DNA of 64,000 nucleotides, taken from Vibrio syngnathi. GTDB taxonomy: Bacteria; Pseudomonadota; Gammaproteobacteria; Enterobacterales; Vibrionaceae. A model generated the notes under the pieces. The model worked only from the letters and a program-made list of their open reading frames with translations, was not told the DNA's origin and did no database searches. Positions 23,508-31,619 of the stretch are shown here, piece after piece. The DNA is taken from positions 3,234,329 through 3,298,328 of the forward strand of contig NZ_CP017916.1 in assembly GCF_002119525.1 (NCBI RefSeq), read 5' to 3'. The translations under genes and the position numbers were made by a program. How positions within the stretch are numbered: the first letter of the stretch is position 1; each line of letters starts with the position of its first letter.

Positions 23508-24953
23508 ATGGTCAACTTTCGTCCGATATTATTAGTGATAGGGTTAGTGTTATCGAAGCTCGCCCTTTTCATGTACATCCCCACATTGGTTGCCTTTTTT
23601 ACTGGCACCGGTGGCTTTCTCGAGTTTGGTCAATCGGTAGTGATCACGCACATAGTGGCGTTCATCTGCTTAAGCTTAGGCCGTTCAGCTAAGTTCCGAC
23701 TTGGGGTGCGGGACATGTTCCTTATTACCTCTTTGGTATGGACTATTGCCAGTGCCTTCGCTGCACTGCCCTTTGTTTTCATCAACCACATCAGCTTCAC
23801 TGACGCCTACTTTGAAACCATGTCGGGCATCACCACAACAGGTTCAACGGTATTAAGCGGCTTAGACAGCATGGCACCAAGCATTCTCTTATGGCGTTCT
23901 ATCTTGCAATGGTTAGGTGGCATCGGCTTTATCGTGATGGCAGTAGCCGTTCTACCAATGCTCAACGTCGGTGGTATGCGCCTGTTCCAAACCGAATCAT
24001 CTGATTGGTCAGATAAAAGCAGCCCACGAGCAAAAACCGTCGCGAAGAACATCGTGGCGGTTTATCTGGTTCTGACTGGTTTATGCATCATTAGCTATTT
24101 GTTTGCTGGCATGGGCATCTTTGACGCGATCAATCACGCGTTCACAACACTGTCGACGGGTGGTTACTCAACCTCAGATGGATCAATGAACCACTTCTCC
24201 AACAGTGCTCACTGGGTGGGAACACTGTTCATGTTCCTTGGCGGTCTGCCGTTCTTACTGTTCGTTAGCGCACTGCGAGGCAGAAAACTCTCAATCCTCT
24301 ATAAAGATGCACAGGTGAGAGGGTTCACGTATCTATTTTTGGTCACTAGTGCCGTAATATCGACATGGTTGGTGGTTAGAGATGGCTACACTGTCATGGA
24401 TGCGATGCGCGTTTCGATGTTCAACATTGTATCAGTCGTCACCACAACCGGTTTTGGCTTAGAAGACTTCACTGCATGGGGCGCACTGCCAAGCACACTG
24501 TTTGCCTTCCTGATGATGGCAGGAGCTTGCTCGGGGTCAACCTCTGGCGGTATTAAGATCTTCCGTTTCCAGATCGCGATGACCATGCTTCACAAACAAA
24601 TGATGAAGCTAATTCACCCATCGGGCGTGTTTGTTCAACGCTACAATCAGCGACCTGTGAATGACGATATTGTGCGTTCACTCGTCGCATTTGGTCTGAT
24701 GTTCTTTATCACGATTATCTTAATTGCAGGCGGCTTGAGCGCGATGGGACTTGATCCTGTGACCAGTATATCTGGCGCTATCACAGCCGTTGCCAACGTG
24801 GGCCCGGGAATGGGTAGCGTGATCGGTCCAACCGGGAACTTTGCCCCACTGCCAGACGCCGCTAAATGGTTGCTAAGTTTAGGCATGCTAATGGGGCGAC
24901 TCGAGATACTGACGCTCATTGTTCTATTTTTTCCAGCCTTTTGGCGACGCTAA
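23508..24953 (+). CDS. trkH: Trk potassium channel subunit TrkH
   Basis: This inner-membrane K+ channel has 481 residues and four M1-P-M2 repeats. The filter loops are visible as TTTGSTV, LSTGGYST, VTTTGFG and ANVGPGMG. The start ATG at 23508 lies in a short duplication of TTAAAGCTATGGTC; the first copy (23493) encodes only MVY and a stop four bases before the true start. There is no strong Shine-Dalgarno. TrkA is encoded just upstream. Confidence 0.97.
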   Translation: MVNFRPILLVIGLVLSKLALFMYIPTLVAFFTGTGGFLEFGQSVVITHIVAFICLSLGRSAKFRLGVRDMFLITSLVWTIASAFAALPFVFINHISFTDAYFETMSGITTTGSTVLSGLDSMAPSILLWRSILQWLGGIGFIVMAVAVLPMLNVGGMRLFQTESSDWSDKSSPRAKTVAKNIVAVYLVLTGLCIISYLFAGMGIFDAINHAFTTLSTGGYSTSDGSMNHFSNSAHWVGTLFMFLGGLPFLLFVSALRGRKLSILYKDAQVRGFTYLFLVTSAVISTWLVVRDGYTVMDAMRVSMFNIVSVVTTTGFGLEDFTAWGALPSTLFAFLMMAGACSGSTSGGIKIFRFQIAMTMLHKQMMKLIHPSGVFVQRYNQRPVNDDIVRSLVAFGLMFFITIILIAGGLSAMGLDPVTSISGAITAVANVGPGMGSVIGPTGNFAPLPDAAKWLLSLGMLMGRLEILTLIVLFFPAFWRR

Positions 24954-24979
24954 CCAAGCACAAAATCAAGGAAACACAG

Positions 24980-25534
24980 ATGAAATCATACGTACTTCTC
25001 GCTGGCGCATTGCTCGCAAACTCAGTATTCGTAAATTCTGCCTTTGCTGATCAAATGGTCACATTGCCTGATGGCAAGCAAGTGTTACTCAAAGATGATT
25101 TTACTTGGCAGTATGTGAGTAACGCATCATCGAATGCAGAGTTGGCATTGACGAGTATTCCTCTAGCCAAAAACACACGCGGCACCACAATCAAGATTGG
25201 AGACACCAAGCCAAGCATGCAGCTTTCCAAATCAGGTGTGGACGTTTTGATTGGGGCAGGACTCTACGAGAATGAACAGCTAATCTTACCTATTTCAGTC
25301 ACTAACCAAAGCACAGAAGCCGTTGTGCTAGTTACGCTAGATATCACAGTCTACTCACCAACGGGTGAACTGCTGCATCAAGGCAGTATCAACACTTGGC
25401 AATCCATTAAGCGCCTAGCTGATACCTACCTTCGACCACAAACTTCGGCAGAAGGTAAATACTTAGCGATCGATGTTGATAAGTATCCTGAATATAAAAT
25501 AGACGTGGAGATCACTGACGTTTCTACCCGTTAG
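24980..25534 (+). CDS. DUF3157 family exported protein
   Basis: This 184-residue protein has a clear signal peptide (MKSYVLLAGALLANSVFVNS, cut after AFA) and no transmembrane segment afterwards. MVTLPDGKQVLLKDDFTWQYV and a beta-rich C-terminal part (ILPISVTNQSTEAV) match the Vibrio DUF3157 family, which has no known function. The ATG at 24980 has AAGGAAA upstream; a longer reading from 24866 would overlap trkH and lose the signal peptide. It follows trkH by 26 bases. Confidence 0.85.
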   Translation: MKSYVLLAGALLANSVFVNSAFADQMVTLPDGKQVLLKDDFTWQYVSNASSNAELALTSIPLAKNTRGTTIKIGDTKPSMQLSKSGVDVLIGAGLYENEQLILPISVTNQSTEAVVLVTLDITVYSPTGELLHQGSINTWQSIKRLADTYLRPQTSAEGKYLAIDVDKYPEYKIDVEITDVSTR

Positions 25535-25555
25535 GGGCATACCGGTTCAATCAAA

Positions 25556-26209
25556 CTAAACCGGTGTCACAAACAGATAGATAGCGAAGAAATGGCAAGC
25601 GCAGCCCGCCAATACAAACAGGTGCCAGATGGCATGGTTATAAGGGATGCGTTTTGCCACATAGAAAATTACACCCAGCGAGTAAATCACCCCGCCAACT
25701 GCCAGTAACACCAAACCACCTATATCGATATTCATCGCTAATTGATAAACAACAATCAAAGATAGCCACCCCATCGCTAAGTAAATGAACAGCGATAGAC
25801 GTTTAAATCGGTAGACGAAGGCAATCTTCATGATGATGCCCACCAGCGCAATCCCCCAGATCACCGCCATCAAACCCATAGCTAATGGGGTTCTTAAGCC
25901 GACTAATAAAAATGGCGTGTAGCTGCCTGCAATCAGTAGATAAATCGCACAGTGATCGAGGGTTTTGAGTAAGCGCTTAGTCTTTTCTGTGGTGATCGAG
26001 TGGTACAACGTGGAAGCGAGAAAGAGCAGAATAATACTGCTGCCATACACCGCCATACTAGCAACAGTAAGCATGTCGGCTTGATAATCAAACGCACGAA
26101 TCAGTAACAGGATCAGGCCCACTACGCCAAGTACGACGCCCAAACCATGGGTTATCGCATTAGCGCGCTCTTCGATGTCACTGTATTCGCTGGCTGATGA
26201 TGCAGACAT
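25556..26209 (-). CDS. trhA: Hemolysin III / PAQR family membrane protein (TrhA, YqfA-like)
   Basis: The 217-residue protein has seven predicted membrane segments. The family residues are [11 protein letters not shown] near the N-terminus, TLYHS in the second segment, [16 protein letters not shown], and the C-terminal [16 protein letters not shown] with its paired histidines (metal site of PAQR proteins). It is called hemolysin III from a Bacillus homologue, but the membrane-homeostasis role of PAQR proteins is a better guess. A FabR-like palindrome lies 46-69 bases upstream, as found upstream of E. coli yqfA. Confidence 0.93.
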   Translation of the reverse strand: MSASSASEYSDIEERANAITHGLGVVLGVVGLILLLIRAFDYQADMLTVASMAVYGSSIILLFLASTLYHSITTEKTKRLLKTLDHCAIYLLIAGSYTPFLLVGLRTPLAMGLMAVIWGIALVGIIMKIAFVYRFKRLSLFIYLAMGWLSLIVVYQLAMNIDIGGLVLLAVGGVIYSLGVIFYVAKRIPYNHAIWHLFVLAGCACHFFAIYLFVTPV

Positions 26210-26254
26210 GAGTATCCTACTAGAGTAAATGTTCGATTGACCCAGTATTGCACA

Positions 26255-26278
26255 TTAAGCTTACACGTGTAAGCTTAA
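26255..26278. promoter_or_regulatory. 24-bp perfect palindrome, FabR-like operator of trhA
   Basis: TTAAGCTTACAC joined to its exact complement GTGTAAGCTTAA gives a loop-less dyad centred between 26266 and 26267. Its core TACACGTGT is shared with the E. coli FabR site (AGCGTACACGTGTTCGCT). It overlaps a possible minus-strand promoter (TTACAC, 17 bases, AATACT). Confidence 0.65.
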
Positions 26279-26382
26279 ATTTTTATGACACCTTTTATGA
26301 CATCAATGAAGCCTGAAATATGTAATGAGGCTAGAAGATCCAAAACTAAATAACTAAAGAGTTAAATAAAAGATTTTAGGAA

Positions 26383-27174
26383 CTAAGAGGCGTTATCTAG
26401 ATACTCAAGCACCATCTTGCCAGCATCTTCTGGTGAGGTATCAAGCGGGACGCTCAATTGGCGTTGTAGCTGACCAATACCAAGCAAGCTCGCTAACATG
26501 CCTTTGGCGCCATCGCGATTTCTATCGATCTCAAACCACAGCTTCAGTTCTGTTTCGTCGTGGTGTGCAACCACCTCTAATTCACGCCAACGGCCATGAT
26601 AAGGACCCGTCGTCGGCACAAATTCAAACTCTTGTACAAACGGCAGTTCAAAGCCTTTGACCGCTTCACATTCCACTTGACGAATTCGCAGGCCTTGAGC
26701 TTCAAGCTCGTTAAAAATACCATCGAGCAGCGGATCGGGACGAACCGTTAAGATGTCTTTATCCGATGGGTCAATCGCCATCGCAATATCCAACCCGGTT
26801 TCCAGCCACACCTTTGAATCACCAATCGTGACTGGTGTATTCAGCGGTACATCAAACTCACATTCAAAGTCACGGGTTTCACCCGGCTGAATCACAAAGG
26901 CATACGGCAAGCTCCATTTTGCCAGCGAGTACGTCTGGTGCATTCGGCGTTTATGACCGCCCTCTTGCCCTTGCGAGTTCGCGGTAACTTCTTTGACGTA
27001 GCGACAGCACAAGTTGAGATCAATGTTATCGATCTCCTGCGGCTGAGCGCCTCCGTAGACATGTACAATAATGCTCGCCTTCTTACCTGGATAAAGCACT
27101 TCCTGTTGCAATACAGAATCCACCTTGGCAGATCCAATTCCAAAACTTGCTAATGTTTTCTTTAAGAACGACAT
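26383..27174 (-). CDS. Spo0M family (sporulation-control-like) protein
   Basis: The 263-residue cytoplasmic protein is all-beta, with an arrestin-like fold expected from the Spo0M family (MSFLKKTLASFGIGSAKVDSVL at the start, then VYPGKKASIIVHV-type strands). The name comes from Bacillus subtilis; Vibrio does not sporulate, and the role here is unknown. A GTG six bases further upstream (27180) is in frame, but the ATG at 27174 is preceded by AAAGGAGG at ideal distance. It diverges from an orphan small-ORF unit. Confidence 0.9.
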   Translation of the reverse strand: MSFLKKTLASFGIGSAKVDSVLQQEVLYPGKKASIIVHVYGGAQPQEIDNIDLNLCCRYVKEVTANSQGQEGGHKRRMHQTYSLAKWSLPYAFVIQPGETRDFECEFDVPLNTPVTIGDSKVWLETGLDIAMAIDPSDKDILTVRPDPLLDGIFNELEAQGLRIRQVECEAVKGFELPFVQEFEFVPTTGPYHGRWRELEVVAHHDETELKLWFEIDRNRDGAKGMLASLLGIGQLQRQLSVPLDTSPEDAGKMVLEYLDNAS

Positions 27175-27289
27175 ATGCACCTCCTTTAAAGCATCATCTT
27201 AAGCCTGAAAGAGGTTCAAACTCAAATATACTGCTCACACTATTTTAGCTCTAATATCGTTTAATTATCACTCAGGCGTCGATCGATAA

Positions 27290-27331
27290 CTTAGATAGTG
27301 ATAATCTAAGCCTTGATATGCATGCATATCA
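27290..27331. promoter_or_regulatory. Stem-loop plus 18-bp perfect palindrome in the spo0M divergent region
   Basis: CTTAGAT-N7-ATCTAAG (27290-27310) is followed after three bases by TGATATGCATGCATATCA (27314-27331), a perfect loop-less palindrome. Overlapping sequence (GATAGTGATAATC, CATATCATTATC) also resembles Fur-box halves. The palindrome is probably an operator for one or both divergent units; the regulator is not identified. Confidence 0.5.
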
Positions 27332-27401
27332 TTATCCTGATTTATTTTTCGGATTGGCGAAAGCCAGACGAGTGACTATTCAAGCAATTGAGGAGGAGCT
27401 C

Positions 27402-27449
27402 ATGATAAATCAGGCCATTAGATTGGCAATGGATATGCCTGACCGTTAG
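27402..27449 (+). CDS. Short leader-like ORF (15 residues)
   Basis: MINQAIRLAMDMPDR is preceded by GAGGAGGAGCTC, one of the strongest ribosome-binding sites in the window. It ends with TAG at 27447-27449, eight bases before the next ATG. It does not resemble a known attenuator peptide. It may act as a translated leader that couples to the 55-codon ORF behind it. Confidence 0.45.
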   Translation: MINQAIRLAMDMPDR

Positions 27450-27457
27450 GTAAATTA

Positions 27458-27625
27458 ATGCGCCCAACAGCTGTCAGGTTCTCGCACACCAACCGTAGTG
27501 CGATGCGTCGTCGTAGTGGCTTTGTTGCTGCTCCAACGGCTAAGAAATTGGCTCCTACAATGACTCTCGTTGAGAAGGCTGCTTTATTAGCACCGGCTAC
27601 AACAAAAGTGATTAAAGCCGCTTAA
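27458..27625 (+). CDS. Small basic protein of 55 residues, unknown family
   Basis: The frame encodes a Lys/Arg/Ala/Thr-rich protein starting MRPTAVRFSHTNRSAMRRR and ending TTKVIKAA, without a signal peptide, cysteine or membrane segment. I do not recognise it. It has only a weak ribosome-binding site of its own, which suggests coupling to the 15-codon ORF just upstream. A good terminator right after the stop argues for a real transcription unit. The frame could instead be part of a non-coding RNA. Confidence 0.5.
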   Translation: MRPTAVRFSHTNRSAMRRRSGFVAAPTAKKLAPTMTLVEKAALLAPATTKVIKAA

Positions 27626-27657
27626 CAAAAAGCGCAGTTTTTACTGCGCTTTTTTCT
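27626..27657 (+). terminator. Terminator of the small-ORF unit
   Basis: AAAAAGCGCAG-tttttA-CTGCGC is followed by TTTTTTC, directly after the stop at 27625. Confidence 0.88.
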
Positions 27658-27756
27658 TGCCTGCTCCCATCTTGAAATGTGTTTACACATTGGTATTCCC
27701 TACCCGATTTGATACCTTAGCCACAAATCATTATAAAATTTGTGGAGAAATAAAGT

Positions 27757-28020
27757 ATGAAGTGTCACCGCATTGAAGAACTGCTTGAACTGATGGAGCC
27801 TGAGTGGCAGAAAGATCAAGAGCTTAACCTGTTAGAGTTCATCATTAAGCTATCAAAAGAAGCGGGCTATCAAGGTAAGCTTGAAGAGCTCACTGACGAT
27901 GTTCTTATCTACCATCTAAAAATGCGTAATAGCGAAAAAGATGAAATGATCCCAGGCCTTAAAAAAGACCAAGAAGATGATTTCAAAACCGCAATTCTAA
28001 AAGCGCGTGGCCTTCTTTAG
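27757..28020 (+). CDS. yihD: YihD family protein (DUF1040)
   Basis: The 87-residue protein aligns along its whole length with E. coli YihD (MKCxR start, [34 protein letters not shown]). Function is unknown. The neighbourhood with srkA and dsbA is conserved from E. coli, with ccoG placed between here. It has its own terminator. Confidence 0.93.
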   Translation: MKCHRIEELLELMEPEWQKDQELNLLEFIIKLSKEAGYQGKLEELTDDVLIYHLKMRNSEKDEMIPGLKKDQEDDFKTAILKARGLL

Positions 28021-28072
28021 TCGCCTATTTGGTTAGAACTCAATTGCCGTATAGATAAAACACTCAATGTTT

Positions 28073-28099
28073 AAAAGCGACCACTCGGTCGCTTTTTTG
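28073..28099 (+). terminator. Terminator of yihD
   Basis: AAAAGCGACC-actc-GGTCGCTTTTTT is a short strong stem with a T tail. Confidence 0.9.
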
Positions 28100-28346
28100 T
28101 TTCTGTTCGCTATTTTTTCGTCACAACTGTTATGACTTTTGTTGTTAAAGGTTGATAGCGTTAAAGAAATGAGAACAAGATTGTCGCTATAATCGCCATC
28201 CATAAGAATCTTCTAAAATAATAAGAGTGAGTGCGATACCAACAAATGCACCAAGCTCAATTTCTACAGGTTCTCTAAACCATACTTTCAAGTAATGTCG
28301 TCATGCCCGAGTTAACCGGGCAAACAAGCCACAAAAAGGATAGTCC
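28100..28346 (+). promoter_or_regulatory. ccoG upstream region
   Basis: This gap holds a good -10 element TATAAT (28188-28193) with only a weak -35. A stem TGCCCG-N7-CGGGCA (28304-28322) lies just before the ribosome-binding site AAAAGGA. I see no FNR box and no other gene. Confidence 0.45.
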
Positions 28347-29765
28347 ATGAGTCAGGATAAAATCGATATCAAAGATGTGACTCCTAAAACCTTTAACCCA
28401 AAAACACATAAAGGTAATGGAGATCGATTTAACCCAAGTAACCGAATCTATGTTCGAGAAAGCAAAGGTAAATTCCAACAACTTCGTCGTTACGGCGGTT
28501 GGTTCTTACTTTTACTTTTTGCGCTTATCCCATGGATTCCATTTGGTGAACGACAAGCGATCTTGCTCGATATCGGTAGCCAGCAGTTCAACTTCTTTGG
28601 CACCACGCTATACCCACAAGATCTGACCCTACTCGCGATCCTATTTATGATTGCTGCGTTTGGCTTATTCTTCATAACCACCTTCTTAGGACGAGTCTGG
28701 TGTGGCTACCTGTGTCCTCAAACTGTGTGGACCTTCATGTACATCTGGTTCGAAGAGAAACTGGAAGGTGCAGCCAATAAGCGAAGAAAACAAGACTCGG
28801 GCAAACTAACCACCAATTTAATGATCAGAAAAACCCTCAAACATATCGCATGGTGGGCGATTGCCATTGCGACGGGCTTAACCTTTGTTGGTTACTTCAT
28901 CCCTATCAAAGAGTTGGTGGTTGGCTTCTTTACCTTTAACTCGACTTTCTGGCCTGTATTTTGGGTACTGTTCTTTGCAGGATGTACTTATGCCAATGCC
29001 GGTTGGATGCGTTCAATTGTTTGTCTGCACATGTGTCCTTACGCGCGCTTCCAATCAGCTATGTTTGACAAAGATACCTTCATCGTAGGTTATGACACCG
29101 AACGTGGTGAAAGCCGCGGCCCTCGCTCTCGTAAAGCCGATCCAAAAGAGCTTGGCCTAGGCGACTGTATTGACTGTAATTTATGCGTTCAAGTGTGCCC
29201 AACGGGTATCGATATTCGTGATGGTCTGCAATACGAGTGTATTAACTGTGGCGCGTGTATTGATGCTTGTGACAACACCATGGAACGTATGGGTTATGAG
29301 AAAGGCCTAATCAATTACACCACCGAACACAGGCTCGATGGTCACACAACCAAGGTGATGCGTCCTAAGCTGCTAGGTTATGGTGCCATACTGATCATCA
29401 TGCTGGGTTTGTTCTTTGCACAGATAGCGAGTGTTGATCCTGCAGGCTTAAGCGTACTGCGCGATAGAAACCAACTATTTAGAATCAATAGCCAAGGGCT
29501 TGTCGAAAATACTTACAACTTGAAGGTAATCAACAAAACTCAGCAAGAGCAAGAGTACAAGCTTGATGTGAGTGGGCTTCCAGAATCGATCTGGTACGGT
29601 AAACAAACCATTACCGTAGACCCAGGTGAGGTTTTAAATCTTCCTATCAGTTTAGGCGTTGATCCAGAAAAACTGAGCTCACCAGTTTCGACAATTCAGT
29701 TTATACTCTCGGATAATGAAGAGTTTACGATGGAAGTCGAAAGCCGCTTTATCAAGAAACTCTGA
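28347..29765 (+). CDS. ccoG: Cytochrome c oxidase accessory protein CcoG (FixG/RdxA)
   Basis: This membrane iron-sulfur protein supplies copper (as a Cu reductase, in studied members) for assembly of the cbb3 oxidase. It has 472 residues and about five membrane segments. Two 4Fe-4S motifs are present, CIDCNLCVQVCPTG and CINCGACIDACDN, plus the upstream GYLCPQTVW and CLHMCPYARFQS cysteines. A C-terminal Ig-like periplasmic domain follows. The cco structural genes are not in this window. An inverted repeat of a small repeat family overlaps its stop codon. Confidence 0.95.
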   Translation: MSQDKIDIKDVTPKTFNPKTHKGNGDRFNPSNRIYVRESKGKFQQLRRYGGWFLLLLFALIPWIPFGERQAILLDIGSQQFNFFGTTLYPQDLTLLAILFMIAAFGLFFITTFLGRVWCGYLCPQTVWTFMYIWFEEKLEGAANKRRKQDSGKLTTNLMIRKTLKHIAWWAIAIATGLTFVGYFIPIKELVVGFFTFNSTFWPVFWVLFFAGCTYANAGWMRSIVCLHMCPYARFQSAMFDKDTFIVGYDTERGESRGPRSRKADPKELGLGDCIDCNLCVQVCPTGIDIRDGLQYECINCGACIDACDNTMERMGYEKGLINYTTEHRLDGHTTKVMRPKLLGYGAILIIMLGLFFAQIASVDPAGLSVLRDRNQLFRINSQGLVENTYNLKVINKTQQEQEYKLDVSGLPESIWYGKQTITVDPGEVLNLPISLGVDPEKLSSPVSTIQFILSDNEEFTMEVESRFIKKL

Positions 29766-29791
29766 TACCAGTCACCTTACCTGCTTGGTAT
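29765..29791. repeat. Short degenerate palindromic repeat after ccoG
   Basis: ATACCAGTCAC ... CTTGGTAT resembles the ends of the palindromic repeat at 32679-32726 (ATACCAATCAC ... ATTGGTAT). At 27 bp it may be a shortened relic. It begins in the last base of the ccoG stop codon. Confidence 0.35.
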
Positions 29792-29807
29792 AACAACCCA
29801 ATAAATG

Positions 29808-29837
29808 GAAAAAGGCTCAGTAATGAGCCTTTTTTAT
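29808..29837 (+). terminator. Terminator of ccoG, directly before srkA
   Basis: AAAAAGGCTCA-gtaa-TGAGCCTTTTTT is a perfect stem with a T tail. It ends a few bases before the srkA start codon. Confidence 0.88.
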
Positions 29838-29840
29838 TCT

Positions 29841-30827
29841 ATGACGATGCAAGCCTTTAACTTTGATAACCTGACTCCTGACTTCATGTGGTACGCACTG
29901 GAGAGCATTGGAGTTCGTGCTGAATCCGGGCTTCTCGCTCTCAATAGTTACGAAAATCGAGTGTATCAATTCACCGATGAAGACCGTAAACGCTACGTCG
30001 TTAAATTTTATCGTCCGCAGCGTTGGAACAAAGCACAGATCCAAGAAGAGCATGACTTCGCACTCGAGCTAATCGAGCAAGAGATGCCAGTTGCACCTCC
30101 CATGCGAATCAACGGCGCAACCTTACATGAATATCAAGGCTACCTATTTGCCTTATTTGAAAGTGTTGGTGGCAGACAGTATGAGGTGGATAACTTAGAC
30201 CAACTGGAAGGCGTAGGACGTTTTCTTGGACGTATTCACAAAGCCAGCGCGGGGAGAACATTCCAGCATCGCCCAACCATCAGCTTAGATGAATACCTTT
30301 ATCAACCACGTAAAATTCTAGAGAACTCTCAGTTTATCCCGACACACCTAGAGAACGCGTTCTTTAATGATGTCGACCTTCTGATCAAAGAGCTAGAGAG
30401 CCAATGGCCAAGCAATATTGAAAATATCCGCCTGCATGGTGACTGCCACCCTGGCAATATCTTATGGCGTGATGGGCCAATGTTCGTCGATCTTGATGAC
30501 GCACGTAACGGCCCTGCGATACAAGATTTGTGGATGCTGCTTAACGGCGATCGTCAAGATAAGCTAATGCAACTGGATATTCTGCTAGAAAGCTATCAAG
30601 AATTTTGCGATTTTAATACCGCGCAACTGAAACTAATCGAACCACTACGCGGTCTACGTATGGTGCATTACATGGCATGGTTGGCGAAACGATGGAATGA
30701 TCCTGCATTTCCTCTAGCCTTCCCATGGTTTAATGATCCAAAATATTGGGAGCAACAAGTACTTGCTTGTAAAGAGCAAATTGCTACCCTGCAAGAGCCA
30801 CCACTTTCGTTAATGCCTCAGTGGTAA
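29841..30827 (+). CDS. srkA: Stress response kinase SrkA (RdoA/YihE)
   Basis: This is a Ser/Thr kinase with an aminoglycoside-phosphotransferase fold. In E. coli it protects against stress-induced death and works near dsbA in the Cpx response. The 328-residue protein has the catalytic loop LHGDCHPGNILW and the metal-binding VDLDDARNG. The frame is open from 29805, but that part overlaps a terminator; ATG codons at 29841 and 29847 match the known N-terminus. No Shine-Dalgarno is visible. dsbA follows 53 bases after its stop. Confidence 0.93.
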   Translation: MTMQAFNFDNLTPDFMWYALESIGVRAESGLLALNSYENRVYQFTDEDRKRYVVKFYRPQRWNKAQIQEEHDFALELIEQEMPVAPPMRINGATLHEYQGYLFALFESVGGRQYEVDNLDQLEGVGRFLGRIHKASAGRTFQHRPTISLDEYLYQPRKILENSQFIPTHLENAFFNDVDLLIKELESQWPSNIENIRLHGDCHPGNILWRDGPMFVDLDDARNGPAIQDLWMLLNGDRQDKLMQLDILLESYQEFCDFNTAQLKLIEPLRGLRMVHYMAWLAKRWNDPAFPLAFPWFNDPKYWEQQVLACKEQIATLQEPPLSLMPQW

Positions 30828-30880
30828 CAACAATCGCAACACAACTAGATAAAAATTCAAACATAATGGAGATTGGATAA

Positions 30881-31480
30881 ATGAAAAAGCTATTCGCATT
30901 TTTCTCATTGATCATGTTGAGCCTTTCAGCTCACGCTGCGAAATTTAACGAAGGTGAACACTACAAAGTTCTCGATCTAGAAGCATCAAAAAAACCAATG
31001 GTGACAGAGTTCTTCTCTTTTTACTGCCCACACTGTAATAGCTTTGAGCCAATCATCCAGCAGCTAAAACAACAGCTACCAAAAGACGCTAAGCTACAGA
31101 AGAACCATGTTTCATTCATGGGTGGCAACATGGGTCTACCAATGAGCAAAGCTTACGCAACCATGATTGCTCTGAAAGTTGAAGATAAAATGGTGCCAGT
31201 GATGTTTAACCGCATCCACACCATGAACAAGCCACCACGCGATGAAGCAGAATTGCGTCAAATCTTCCTAGACGAAGGCGTTGATGCTAAGAAATTCGAT
31301 GCGGCATACAACGGATTTGCAGTCGATTCTATGGTTCGCCGCTTCGACAAAGCATTCAAAGACAGCGGTCTTTCTGGTGTTCCTGCGGTCGTAGTTAATA
31401 ACCGCTACCTAGTAGACGCTCAAGGTATCAGCTCTCTTGATGAGTACTTCGAGCTCGTTAACTTCCTAATTAAGAAGTAA
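30881..31480 (+). CDS. dsbA: Thiol:disulfide interchange protein DsbA
   Basis: This periplasmic oxidase introduces disulfides into exported proteins. The 199-residue precursor has a signal peptide ([19 protein letters not shown]) and the active site CPHC at about residue 49 in the thioredoxin fold, with the cis-proline region [16 protein letters not shown] precedes the ATG. It follows srkA as in E. coli, and a terminator follows. Confidence 0.98.
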   Translation: MKKLFAFFSLIMLSLSAHAAKFNEGEHYKVLDLEASKKPMVTEFFSFYCPHCNSFEPIIQQLKQQLPKDAKLQKNHVSFMGGNMGLPMSKAYATMIALKVEDKMVPVMFNRIHTMNKPPRDEAELRQIFLDEGVDAKKFDAAYNGFAVDSMVRRFDKAFKDSGLSGVPAVVVNNRYLVDAQGISSLDEYFELVNFLIKK

Positions 31481-31488
31481 CGTATTGA

Positions 31489-31518
31489 TAAAAGGAAGCT
31501 TCGGCTTCCTTTTTTGCA
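31489..31518 (+). terminator. Terminator of srkA-dsbA
   Basis: AAAAGGAAGC-ttc-GGCTTCC is followed by TTTTTTGC, within 40 bases of the dsbA stop. Confidence 0.88.
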
Positions 31519-31619
31519 CTAGTTCAAAAATTTTCATAGATAAACAATCATCCTGAAAACGTTGTGCTTTACTGATATTTATATCCAGTTCTAAGAACTG
31601 GTAGGCAAGGAGCCTTTGA

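Noticed and set aside
27664..27700. TTTACACATTGGTATT as a further copy of the palindromic repeat
   Set aside because: Only one arm is present; no partner TACCAAT lies upstream at a fitting distance.
28304..28322. TGCCCG/CGGGCA stem before ccoG as a riboswitch
   Set aside because: It is a single short stem without a conserved aptamer pattern.
29805..29840. Earlier start of srkA at 29805
   Set aside because: The codons lie in the ccoG terminator hairpin and do not match the family N-terminus.
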